Shown: positions 1-8,279 of the stretch, piece after piece
Layout: the number at the start of each line of letters is the position of its first letter
Numbering within the stretch: the stretch's first letter is position 1
NCBI GenBank assembly: GCA_937958995.1
Contig: CALGAP010000011.1
Coordinates: 62,001-126,000 of the forward strand
Direction of reading: 5' to 3'
Source of the DNA: an uncultured Chitinophagaceae bacterium
GTDB lineage: Bacteria > Bacteroidota > Bacteroidia > Chitinophagales > Chitinophagaceae
Length of the DNA: 64,000 nt
Notes under the pieces: model-generated
What the model saw: only the letters and a program-made list of their open reading frames with translations
Databases searched by the model: none
Told to the model about the DNA's origin: nothing
Made by a program: the position numbers and the translations under genes

Positions 1-11
1 ATATAGAACTA

Positions 12-115
12 TTCGGTTTCGGGTTTCGGGTTTGGTGTTCCGGGTGGCTGCCGCGCTTTATAACCGCTGTCAGGCCTTAAGAATACGAAACACGATACCC
101 CAAACCCGAAACTCT
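12..115. repeat. Dispersed intergenic element, copy 1
   Basis: A 13-nt inverted repeat (GTTTCGGGTTTGG at 23-35, its exact complement at 100-112) encloses the core GCTGCCGCGC at 47-56. The same core occurs in two other gaps (19949-19958, and on the minus strand at 52186-52195), each time between G-rich and C-rich flanks. It follows the 3' end of the bactofilin gene. It is not coding; the function is unknown. Confidence 0.6.
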
Positions 116-550
116 TTAACCGCCAACAGTCAACGGCTTCTCCTTGACAGTGCCGTTGGACGAATAGCTTGCCTGGCCGTTGCCGTTCATGTGGCATTGA
201 CCATTAAAATTGGCGCTGGGTTCTATCTGCAGTTTGGTGGCGTAGAGATTGCCGTTAACCTGGCTGCCACCCTTGAGCTGGAGCAGTTCTTTTACTTTGA
301 TGGTGCCGCTCACCTTGCCCATGATATCGGCCTGCTGGCCCGAAATATCACCTTCAACCGAGCCGTTGGCGCCGATCACCACCTTGGCGGTGCAGTGGAT
401 ATTACCCTGCAAGGTGCCGTCGATGCGGATATCGCCGTTGCTGGTGATATCTCCTTTGAGCGTGGTGCCCGCTGCAATGATGCTGGCTGAATTGCCTCCC
501 GAAACGGGAGAATCGGAAATGCTGTCGGATTTGGATTTCTGATTGAACAT
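116..550 (-). CDS. Bactofilin family polymer-forming cytoskeletal protein
   Basis: 144 residues. Bactofilins polymerise without nucleotide and serve as membrane-associated scaffolds, often linked to cell wall enzymes. The middle of the protein (about residues 25-125) is a run of short repeats such as TTLKGDITSNGDIRIDGTLQGNI and later turns rich in G, I and V at regular spacing, which is the right-handed beta-helix pattern of the DUF583 domain. The N-terminal 20 residues are polar and disordered-looking, as is usual. The start ATG lies 12 nt after the stop of the upstream membrane-anchor gene, so the two are probably cotranscribed. That pairing is common in Bacteroidota. Function in this organism (shape or wall remodelling) is inferred from the family. 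Confidence 0.93.
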   Translation of the reverse strand: MFNQKSKSDSISDSPVSGGNSASIIAAGTTLKGDITSNGDIRIDGTLQGNIHCTAKVVIGANGSVEGDISGQQADIMGKVSGTIKVKELLQLKGGSQVNGNLYATKLQIEPSANFNGQCHMNGNGQASYSSNGTVKEKPLTVGG

Positions 551-562
551 ACGATATGTGGT

Positions 563-958
563 TTAGTCCTTAATACTTTCCGCAGGGGGTTCATTCAGGA
601 GGGTTGTGTCCAGGTTTACGGTCACATTACCCTGAAGAATGTCCTTTATGCTTTTGAGGTAGCGGTCATCCTCTATCATGACCTGTTCCAGCGAATCTAC
701 CTTCAACTTGAGCTCCCGCAGCTCGGTGGTCGCATTTACGTCCCCATATCCGGGAATATACATCCTGAGGGGGGTAAATACGATCAGTGCCACTGTGAGA
801 CCCGTCAATAATACAAAAATGGTGCTAAGAACGACATAAACGCTTAATCTTGACAATTTAAACGTCACAACCTCCTCATAAGTATCATCATTCATCACCA
901 CCAGCCGGTAGCGGTTCTGCAGCCTCTTGAGGGTTGAGTTGGCATCAAATTTGGCCAT
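563..958 (-). CDS. Single-pass membrane protein, anchor region of an M23-peptidase type protein
   Basis: 131 residues. The N-terminal 35 residues are cytosolic and basic (KRLQNRYRLVVMNDDTYEEV), followed by one strong membrane helix at about 39-63 and then FTPLRMYIPGYGD and a short coiled-coil-like stretch (TELRELKLKVDSLEQVMIED). From memory, this matches the first 120 residues of Bacteroidota M23 metallopeptidases encoded beside bactofilin, but here the reading frame stops before any peptidase domain. No LytM motifs (HxxxD, HxH) are present. It is probably cotranscribed with the bactofilin gene 12 nt downstream and could tether the bactofilin scaffold to the inner membrane. Whether the short form is normal for this lineage or a truncation cannot be told here. 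Confidence 0.8.
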   Translation of the reverse strand: MAKFDANSTLKRLQNRYRLVVMNDDTYEEVVTFKLSRLSVYVVLSTIFVLLTGLTVALIVFTPLRMYIPGYGDVNATTELRELKLKVDSLEQVMIEDDRYLKSIKDILQGNVTVNLDTTLLNEPPAESIKD

Positions 959-1323
959 AGTTCGGACTTTTTTAATCGCGGATTCTCACGGATTACGCAG
1001 ATTACGCAGATTTTTCCGGATTATTTCCTTTTTAAACGAAAAATCAGTGAAATCTATGCGATTCGGGGAAAAATTGGTTGCAGGTTGGGCGTTCCGGGTT
1101 CCGGAAGTTGGGTGTAGGGTCAAGGTCAGCTAACTCCAGGGTGGCTCACCACCGGGAGTGGGCCAACTTTGAAGGTGAGCCGCCACGGGGGTGAGCCACC
1201 CTAAGGTGGACCGTCCGTATTCCCAACATCCTACACTCTACACCTCTCACTCCCAACCCGAAACCCGCGACAAATTTTACCATTCTGTTTAAAATATTTT
1301 TCCTGAAAATCAGTTATTAGCAT
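959..1323. repeat. Repeat-rich intergenic region
   Basis: No gene is visible in this 365-nt gap. It holds three kinds of repeat. At about 975-1070 there are short direct repeats of the form CGGATT and ACGCAGATT with an inverted relative (AAATCaGTGAAATC). At 1138-1150 and 1190-1202 lies a 13-nt perfect inverted repeat (AGGGTGGCTCACC and complement) with a third, one-mismatch copy of the right arm at 1174-1184. At 1210-1270 is a C-rich tract (ACTCTACACC, CCCAACCCGAAACCCG) like those at 43369-43384 and, on the other strand, 62247-62286. Confidence 0.6.
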
Positions 1324-1331
1324 TTAGTTTG
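1324..1331 (+). promoter_or_regulatory. Candidate -7 element for the PorW-like gene
   Basis: TTAGTTTG matches the Bacteroidota -7 consensus TAnnTTTG at seven of eight positions. It is followed by TGC, as is the near-identical element at 7014-7021. Transcription would begin near 1337, which favours the ATG at 1346 over the GTG at 1331 as the start codon. No clear -33 TTTG is present. Confidence 0.4.
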
Positions 1332-1345
1332 TGCTGAAAATTGTA

Positions 1346-4300
1346 ATGGTTTTGACGAGGACATTTCTTGCTTTCATTTTCCTGCTGGGCGGTATGCTGA
1401 CGGCCGAAGCGCAGTCGGGCGCCCTTTCTATTGATCTTAAGAAGCCGGAAAAGTACGAGAACAGGAAACTGCAGTCCGAAAAGACCGAAACCAAGAAATG
1501 GACCATCACCCGCCGCTTTGTGCAGAACGGCACCACCAAATTCAACTGGCACTACAATGCGCGCAACAAATTGCAGGGCGTGATCGACCGCGCTAAGGAA
1601 CAGCATAAAGATGATTATAACAAACTGCTCAGCTTCTACAACTACTCCCTCGAAGCCACCGCCCAGGAAAAATCAGAACTCGATTCGGTGATCTATAAGG
1701 CCAACGCCGCCATTTTGCTGCACGACCTGCGCAACAGCTGGGTGGACAATATGTACATGCTGATGGCGCAGGCCTATTACTATCGCAACGAGCCCGATTC
1801 GGCTTATACCACTTTCCAGTATATCAACTATGCATTTGCGCCCAAGGAAGAAGATGGTTATGATCTTCCCATCGGCTCTAATGCCAATGAAGGCGGCAAT
1901 GCGTTTACCATTTCCACCAAAGAAAACAACAGCCTGCTGCACCGGGCATGGACCTCGCCGCCCAGCCGCAACGAATCGCTGGTATGGCAGGTGCGTACCT
2001 TCCTGGCCAAAGATGAATTTGCCGAAGCAGCAGGTATGATCGAAACCTTGCGCCAGGATCCGCAGTTTCCCGCGCGTCTTCGGCCGCAACTGCATGAAGT
2101 GCAGGCATACTGGTTTTATAAGCGCGAGGTGTGGGACAGCGCCGCCGTTCATCTCGAAAAAGCCCTGCCCATAGCAGCCAACCGCGAGGAAAAAGCACGC
2201 TGGGAATACCTGGTCGGGCAGATGTATGAACGCGCCGGCAAACATGAACAGGCCTCTGAATTTTATAATCGCGCGGTTGCGCACACGCTCAATCCCGTAC
2301 TGGAATTGTATGGAAGGCTAAATGCCATCCGCCAGAATAAGGGCGATGACAAAATAATCCAGGAAAACATCGATAAAGTGGCAAAGATGGCGCGTCGAGA
2401 TAAGTACACCATGTACCGCGACATCATCTACTACATGGCCGCACAGATGGAACTGGAAAGAAATAATGTGGCAGGAGCCAAAGAATTTTTACTGAAAGCT
2501 ACCCGTTATCCTGCTCCCAACGGTGACACCAGGCTGAAATCACAATCATTTCTTCTTCTGGCAGAACTTTCTTTCGACGAAAAACAATACCACGACGCAA
2601 AAAGATTTTATGACAGTGTAGTGGTAGATGGATTTACCGGCGATGACCCCGAACTGGTGGAAAACCGCCGCCGCGTGCTGGGCACTATTACCAGCCAACT
2701 CGACGTGATCAACAGGCAGGACAGCATGCTGAAAATTGCCGCCATGCCCGAAGCAGAGCGCGAGGCGTTTGTACGCAAACTGGTAAGACAACTCCGCAAA
2801 CAAAGCGGTTTGAAAGAAGAAGAAAGCAGTAGCAATTCAGGCGATCTGCTGCTGAATGAAAAGAATGCTCCGACGGATCTTTTTGCCAGCAATAAAGGCG
2901 AATGGTATTTCAACAACAATTCGCTGAAGTCGAAAGGCTTTAATGAATTCAAACAAAAATGGGGCAATCGCCCGAATGTTGACAACTGGCGCAGGATGGC
3001 GGCCGCGGCCAGCGCCGCCGCGCTGCAAAAAAATAATCGCGACCTGCCGGTACCCGGTACCGTGCGGGGCGAAGGCATGGACGAACCAGTGAATTTAACT
3101 TTTGAAAGCCTGATGGCTAATGTGCCGCTCACACCCGAACAGGAAAAGGCGCGCCAGGATTCAATAGGCGATGCCAAATTTGTGTTGGGCAAAGCCTATA
3201 TGGACGGACTCGAAGATTATAATTCAGCCATTACCACGCTTGAAGACTTTATCCGGAACTATCCCTATCATGCCGGCGTAGCAGAAGCGCTTTTTTACCT
3301 GAGGTATTGTTATACCAAAACAGGTCAAACAGAAAAAGCCGATGCGGTTGCAGCAAGACTGAAAGAGCAATTCCCCGGTACCGATTTTGAAAAACGTGCA
3401 GTAGCTGCCAATGAGATACCCGCCGACAGCGCGGCCAAAATAGAAATGACAAAGCGCTACGAGCATATCTATACGCTTTTCATCGAGGGGAATTTTGAGG
3501 AAGCGATAGCCGCAAAACGTCAGGCCGACAGCCTGTATGGAAAATCGTACTGGACGCCGCAACTGCTGTACATCGAGGCGATGTACTATATCAAAAACCG
3601 CCAGGACATCAATGCGCGCAAGGTGCTGAACGACCTCATCACCACCTTCCCCGAATCGCCAATGGCCGATAAGGCGCGAAACCTGGTGGATGTGCTGGCG
3701 CGCAGAAAGGAAATTGAAGAATATCTCACCAACCTGCAAATTGAAAGACCAACGGAAGACAGCAGCGAGGTAGTGATTGCAAATCTGCGTCCTATCGGCG
3801 CGCGACCTGTGCTGGAGCAGGATTCGACTACGGTAGGCACCGTAAAGCCAGTGGATAATATTTTGCCCGACAGCGTTATTGCCGCAGCGCAGGCTAAGGA
3901 AAAGCTGAGACTTGATTCACTCGCCCGCCTGCAGCAGGCACAAGGCGCGGATCGCACTACGCCGCAACAGGCGCCGCCGCCCATTGTAAGGCAAAATGAA
4001 ACCAACCCGCCGGCGGGCGGCCGCGATAGTGCCAACATCCCGAAATACTACGTGCTGGATACCGCCACCGCACACATGGTGGCACTGGTGATGGACAAAG
4101 TGGACCAGGTGTATGTAACCGAGGCCCGCAACGCATTTAACCGCTATAACCGCGAGAACAACAGGAATGTGAGCATCAGCTTCATGAACATCACAGACGA
4201 ACTGAGGATGATGATGATCGATGGTTTCCCCAATGCGGCAGCTGCGCTCGAATATATGGATAAGGCCAAAACGGCAGCGCCGCGCGACGTAATTCCGTGG

Positions 4301-4423
4301 ATGCCCGCCAACAAATATTCTTTTATTATAATATCTCAAAATAATCTGCAAGTGCTTCTGAATGCGAAGGATATAGCCGCTTACAAAGCCTTTATGAACC
4401 AGGCTTTTCCCGGCCGTTTTTAA
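1346..4423 (+). CDS. porW: TPR protein, PorW/SprE-like type IX secretion component
   Basis: 1025 residues from the ATG at 1346; a GTG at 1331 would add five. A signal peptide (MVLTRTFLAFIFLLGG...AEAQ) is followed by a long alpha-helical protein. The first 200 residues include FNWHYNARNKLQGVIDRAKE, a pattern I associate with SprE/PorW, and TPR-like helices follow at roughly 200-420 and 590-800. A Pro/Gln-rich segment (about 850-900) precedes a C-terminal domain of about 130 residues. PorW/SprE is an envelope protein needed for type IX secretion and gliding. The family members I recall are lipoproteins, but no lipobox Cys is seen here after the signal peptide. The PBP gene follows 90 nt downstream on the same strand. 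Family assignment is from pattern recognition; other T9SS genes are not in the window. Confidence 0.75.
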   Translation: MVLTRTFLAFIFLLGGMLTAEAQSGALSIDLKKPEKYENRKLQSEKTETKKWTITRRFVQNGTTKFNWHYNARNKLQGVIDRAKEQHKDDYNKLLSFYNYSLEATAQEKSELDSVIYKANAAILLHDLRNSWVDNMYMLMAQAYYYRNEPDSAYTTFQYINYAFAPKEEDGYDLPIGSNANEGGNAFTISTKENNSLLHRAWTSPPSRNESLVWQVRTFLAKDEFAEAAGMIETLRQDPQFPARLRPQLHEVQAYWFYKREVWDSAAVHLEKALPIAANREEKARWEYLVGQMYERAGKHEQASEFYNRAVAHTLNPVLELYGRLNAIRQNKGDDKIIQENIDKVAKMARRDKYTMYRDIIYYMAAQMELERNNVAGAKEFLLKATRYPAPNGDTRLKSQSFLLLAELSFDEKQYHDAKRFYDSVVVDGFTGDDPELVENRRRVLGTITSQLDVINRQDSMLKIAAMPEAEREAFVRKLVRQLRKQSGLKEEESSSNSGDLLLNEKNAPTDLFASNKGEWYFNNNSLKSKGFNEFKQKWGNRPNVDNWRRMAAAASAAALQKNNRDLPVPGTVRGEGMDEPVNLTFESLMANVPLTPEQEKARQDSIGDAKFVLGKAYMDGLEDYNSAITTLEDFIRNYPYHAGVAEALFYLRYCYTKTGQTEKADAVAARLKEQFPGTDFEKRAVAANEIPADSAAKIEMTKRYEHIYTLFIEGNFEEAIAAKRQADSLYGKSYWTPQLLYIEAMYYIKNRQDINARKVLNDLITTFPESPMADKARNLVDVLARRKEIEEYLTNLQIERPTEDSSEVVIANLRPIGARPVLEQDSTTVGTVKPVDNILPDSVIAAAQAKEKLRLDSLARLQQAQGADRTTPQQAPPPIVRQNETNPPAGGRDSANIPKYYVLDTATAHMVALVMDKVDQVYVTEARNAFNRYNRENNRNVSISFMNITDELRMMMIDGFPNAAAALEYMDKAKTAAPRDVIPWMPANKYSFIIISQNNLQVLLNAKDIAAYKAFMNQAFPGRF

Positions 4424-4513
4424 CAAATTAAGTTCAAACTAAGCCGTCCAGGTGTATGATTTTTGCATGATTATTGCCAACATACAGTAACACTAAATCC
4501 CAAATACCTGTAT

Positions 4514-6925
4514 ATGACCCGCGCAGTCAGAATTTTCTGGAAAATATTCTTAGTCGGTTTTCTTGCTGTCGTTTTGTTGATCGTATTGGTCAACTATGGC
4601 GTGCTGGGCAAAATGCCATCCATCCAGCAGCTCGAAAACCCCACCATCGTGCTGGCCACTGAAGTGTTTGGCGACGATGGCACTTTGCTGGGCAGGTACT
4701 ATAAGGAAAAGGGCAACCGAAGCAATGTGCAATACAAGGATATTTCCAGGCACGTGATCGATGCGCTGGTAGCAACAGAAGACGAACGTTTTTACAACCA
4801 CTCGGGCATAGACGGCCGCGCGCTGGCAAGGGCTATCTTCTTCCTGGGTAAGGAAGGCGGCGCCAGCACCATTACGCAACAGTTAGCGCTGAACATGTTC
4901 GACGAGCGCTCCGACAACATCCTTATGCGCGCCCTGCAGAAGCTGAAAGAAAATATCATCGCAGTAAAACTCGAAAGAAATTTCACCAAGCAGGAAATAC
5001 TGGCACTTTATCTCAATACCGTTGCCTTCAGCGACAACGTGTATGGTATTCGCAATGCCGCCCGCACATTTTTCTCCAAAGAACCCGACAGACTCACCAT
5101 ACCTGAAGCAGCCACGCTGATTGGAATGCTGAAAGCCACCGGAACCTACAACCCGCGCACCAACTACAAAGCCGCTTTTGCACGCAGAAATACAGTGATC
5201 AACCAGATGGTGCGCAACAAATACCTTTCTGCCGAAGAAGCAGAAAAGCTCAAGAAAGAGCCCATCAAACTCAACTACAAAAAACTGAACGAGAACAACG
5301 GCATCGCTCCTTATTTTCTCGATGTTATAAAAGACGATCTCAGGAAATGGTGTGCCAATCATATCAACCCTCAAACCAAGGAACCATATGACCTGAACGC
5401 TGATGGATTGAAAGTGTATACCACCATCAACCCGCGTATGCAGTTGTATGCAGAAGAAGCAATGGTGAAACATATGCCCGTGCTGCAGCGCGCCCTGAGC
5501 CAGCAGAAGAACGTGAAGACCGATGCAGTATGGAAAGGCCGTGAAGACATCCTCGAGCGCTATATGAAGAACAGCGACCGTTGGCGCAACCTGAAGGCAG
5601 AAGGTATGAGCGATGCGGAGATTCGCAAGACTTTCAACCAGAAAGTGGAAATGAAAGTTTTTGCCTGGAATGCACGCCGGGAAAAAGATACGGTAATGAC
5701 GCCTCTCGATTCAATCAAGTATCACCGTGAGATGCTGCAAATGGCGTTTATGGTAACCGACCCCATGAGCGGTGAAGTGAAAGCCTGGGTGGGCGGTATC
5801 GACTTCAAGAATTTCAAATACGATCACGTTAACCTCAAGACCAAGCGCCAGGTTGGTTCTTCCATAAAACCCTTTTTGTACGCGCTGGCGGTGGAAGATT
5901 ATGGTTTCCGCCCGGAAACCATGTGCGAAGACAGGCAGCAATATTTCCCCGGCTCGGGTTATGTGCCCGCCAGGGACCGTGGTCATAATGGCGAACGCAC
6001 CATGGCCAATGCGCTGGCCTGGTCGGTAAATGAAGTGGCTGCCTACATTATCAAGCAGACCACACCGCAGGCATTCTCCGATTTTCTCAAGAAAATACAG
6101 ATACCCACCAAGGTGGAGCCCTATCCTTCTATCAGTCTTGGTTCCTGCGACCTGAGCCTGTACGAAATGATGTGGGGCTACAGCATGTTCCCTACCGGTG
6201 GCTTTAGCGTAAAGCCAATCTTAATCACCCGTATTGAAGATAAATACGGCAATGTGCTGGAGAGATTCACCACCACCCGCACCGAAGTGATCAGCCAGTC
6301 CACCGCATATACCATGACACGCATGCTGCAGGGACCCGTTGATTATGGCACTGCTGCCGGATTGCGTGGCCGCCTTGGCATTGCTGAAATGGGCGGTAAA
6401 ACCGGTACCACCAACGACAATGCCGATGCCTGGTTCTTCGGCTTCACACCCCAGTTGCTGGCAGGCGTTTGGATCGGTTGCGACGACCGCTTTATTCGTC
6501 TCGAAAGCGGATTGGGTTATGGCGGACAGGCCGCGCGTCCCATCTGGGAGTATTTCTTTGCCAAAGCACTTGCCGATAAAACGCTCGGCCTCGACAAAAA
6601 TGCCCGCTTCGTGCAGCCGGAAAATATGCACGATAACCAGTTCTATGATATGTTCCCCGAACTGGGCGCCACTCCTGCGCAGGGCGACGAAAGCGAGGAA
6701 GGACAACTCGATGATTTCTTCGGCAAACCCGATACGCAAAACATTCCCGTGGAATCGAAACAGGCTATGGAAGAGTTGAAGGTGATCAACGAGGCCCTCA
6801 ACCCGAAAAACCAAGTTCCTGTGAAAGAAGATGATTCCACGTCGAATGAACCCGAAAAGAAAAAAAAAGGATTCCTGAGAAGGATATTCGGGGGGAAGAA
6901 GAAGGACAAGAATAACGAGGAGTGA
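4514..6925 (+). CDS. Class A penicillin-binding protein (PBP1A-like)
   Basis: 803 residues from the ATG at 4514; an upstream in-frame ATG at 4463 would add 17 residues before the membrane helix and is less likely. It polymerises lipid II and cross-links peptidoglycan. One membrane helix lies at about 8-28. The glycosyltransferase domain (GT51) shows EDERFYNHSG at 89-98 with the catalytic Glu, then GGASTITQQLALN and KLERNFTKQEILALYLN. The transpeptidase domain has SSIK at 449-452 (SxxK), SVN at 504-506 and KTG at 629-631, so all three motifs are intact. The C-terminal 60 residues are acidic, then strongly basic (KKKKKGFLRR), a disordered tail. The pattern is complete and the call is secure; which paralogue it is cannot be decided here. 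Confidence 0.96.
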   Translation: MTRAVRIFWKIFLVGFLAVVLLIVLVNYGVLGKMPSIQQLENPTIVLATEVFGDDGTLLGRYYKEKGNRSNVQYKDISRHVIDALVATEDERFYNHSGIDGRALARAIFFLGKEGGASTITQQLALNMFDERSDNILMRALQKLKENIIAVKLERNFTKQEILALYLNTVAFSDNVYGIRNAARTFFSKEPDRLTIPEAATLIGMLKATGTYNPRTNYKAAFARRNTVINQMVRNKYLSAEEAEKLKKEPIKLNYKKLNENNGIAPYFLDVIKDDLRKWCANHINPQTKEPYDLNADGLKVYTTINPRMQLYAEEAMVKHMPVLQRALSQQKNVKTDAVWKGREDILERYMKNSDRWRNLKAEGMSDAEIRKTFNQKVEMKVFAWNARREKDTVMTPLDSIKYHREMLQMAFMVTDPMSGEVKAWVGGIDFKNFKYDHVNLKTKRQVGSSIKPFLYALAVEDYGFRPETMCEDRQQYFPGSGYVPARDRGHNGERTMANALAWSVNEVAAYIIKQTTPQAFSDFLKKIQIPTKVEPYPSISLGSCDLSLYEMMWGYSMFPTGGFSVKPILITRIEDKYGNVLERFTTTRTEVISQSTAYTMTRMLQGPVDYGTAAGLRGRLGIAEMGGKTGTTNDNADAWFFGFTPQLLAGVWIGCDDRFIRLESGLGYGGQAARPIWEYFFAKALADKTLGLDKNARFVQPENMHDNQFYDMFPELGATPAQGDESEEGQLDDFFGKPDTQNIPVESKQAMEELKVINEALNPKNQVPVKEDDSTSNEPEKKKKGFLRRIFGGKKKDKNNEE

Positions 6926-7013
6926 TCTTACCTTATATCATACTTTCCTGTCATTCCATCCTGCTGTTTTAACGACCGGTGTAATTTTTTTTCACGGCGG
7001 CAGAAAATTCATG

Positions 7014-7021
7014 TTAGTTTG
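7014..7021 (+). promoter_or_regulatory. Candidate -7 element for the DUF2911 gene
   Basis: TTAGTTTG, seven of eight matches to TAnnTTTG, followed by TGC. Initiation near 7027 would leave a 14-nt leader and exclude the in-frame ATG at 7011, supporting the ATG at 7041. Confidence 0.4.
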
Positions 7022-7040
7022 TGCGCAAAAGCTCAACTAT

Positions 7041-8150
7041 ATGAAAAACGTTCTGCTAACCGGAATCCTGGCGATGGGATTTACAGTTTCATTTTCTCAA
7101 CTTACCGTTCCGCCCGAAGGCGGCAACAAAAAAGCAATGGTTGGTGAACGCATAGGGATCACAGATGTTACCATTGAATATAACCGTCCTGGCGTAAAGG
7201 GTCGCGAAGGAAAAATCTGGGGACAACTGGTACATACGGGTTTTGCCGACCTTGGTTTTGGCACCAGTAAGGCCGCTCCCTGGCGCGCAGGAGCCAATGA
7301 AAATACGGTGGTTCGCTTTTCTACCGGTGTGAAAGTGGAAGGCAAGGATCTTCCCGCAGGACAGTACGCGCTCTTCATCGCCTACGACCCCAATGAATGC
7401 ACTGTAATATTTTCAAAGAACTACACTTCGTGGGGGAGCTTTTTTTATGATGAAAACGAAGATGCGCTGCGCGTAAAAGTGAAACCCGAAGTCACCAGCC
7501 AGCACGTTGAATGGCTGAAGTATGAATTCACCGACCAGACTGCCACCGGAGCTACCATTTCCTTGTATTGGGAAAAACTGAGAATACCGATCAGGATAGA
7601 GACCGACTATGTAAAACTGCAGCTCGAATCATTTCGTCGCGAGCTGAGAGGCGAAAGGAGTTTCAATCCAGGCTGGCAGAGTTTTATCGAGGCCGCTACT
7701 TTCTGCCTTGTGAACAATACCAACCTCGAGGAAGGATTGAAATGGGCTGAACATGCCATCAGCGGACAGTTTATCGGTGAAAAGAATTTTACGACCCTTT
7801 CCACCAAAGCACAAATCCTCGCGATAATGGGCCGCACAGCGGAAGCCGAATCCATTATGAAAGAAGCATTGCCGCTGGGCAACATAAACCAGATACACCA
7901 GTATGCGCGCCAACTGGTTCAACAAAAGAAAGCCAAAGAAGCTTTCGAAGCCTTCAAACTCAACTACGATAAACACCCCAGCGAATTTACCACGCTGGTA
8001 GGCATGGCCCGCGGCTACTCAGCCCTGGGTGATTACAAAAAAGCAATCAGCTTCGCGCAAAAAGCATTTGCAGTAGCGCCAGACAAAGGCAACAAAGACA
8101 GTATAGAGTTGATGATGAAAAAACTGCAAGAAGGAAAAGATATTAATTAA
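7041..8150 (+). CDS. Secreted DUF2911 protein with C-terminal TPR-like helices
   Basis: 369 residues from the ATG at 7041 (MKNVLLTG), which opens a clear signal peptide ending near SFSQ. Residues about 25-170 match the DUF2911 pattern seen in Bacteroidota: VTIEYNRPGVKGREGKIWG, then WRAGANENTVVRFS, then LPAGQYALFI, and WGSFFYDENEDALRV. The last 150 residues are helical, with TPR-like units (TKAQILAIMGRTAEAESIMKEAL, and ALGDYKKAISFAQKAFAVAPD near the C terminus). The biochemical role of DUF2911 is not known to me; an envelope location is inferred from the signal peptide. The gene has its own likely promoter and converges with the TlpA-like gene across a strong hairpin. Confidence 0.85.
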   Translation: MKNVLLTGILAMGFTVSFSQLTVPPEGGNKKAMVGERIGITDVTIEYNRPGVKGREGKIWGQLVHTGFADLGFGTSKAAPWRAGANENTVVRFSTGVKVEGKDLPAGQYALFIAYDPNECTVIFSKNYTSWGSFFYDENEDALRVKVKPEVTSQHVEWLKYEFTDQTATGATISLYWEKLRIPIRIETDYVKLQLESFRRELRGERSFNPGWQSFIEAATFCLVNNTNLEEGLKWAEHAISGQFIGEKNFTTLSTKAQILAIMGRTAEAESIMKEALPLGNINQIHQYARQLVQQKKAKEAFEAFKLNYDKHPSEFTTLVGMARGYSALGDYKKAISFAQKAFAVAPDKGNKDSIELMMKKLQEGKDIN

Positions 8151-8182
8151 GTGAGGTAGCAAAAACTGAGCAGTATTTCAAG

Positions 8183-8233
8183 TATAAAGGCTCAAATCTG
8201 TTCGCGGCCAGCGAACAGATTTGAGCCTTTATA
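8183..8233. terminator. Bidirectional terminator with 23-bp perfect stem
   Basis: The arms 8183-8205 and 8211-8233 are exact reverse complements, separated by the 5-nt loop GGCCA. The hairpin sits between the convergent DUF2911 gene and the TlpA-like gene that ends the long trp-his run, so it can stop transcription from both sides. The arms end in TATAAAGG/CCTTTATA, giving an A/T-rich base. Confidence 0.85.
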
Positions 8234-8279
8234 GCTAACAAATTGATGGTTGATTCTTTCTTACCAGAAACCTCACTAC

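Noticed and set aside
2608..3192. 194-codon frame antisense to the PorW-like gene
   Set aside because: Ser/Leu-rich shadow without signal or domain.
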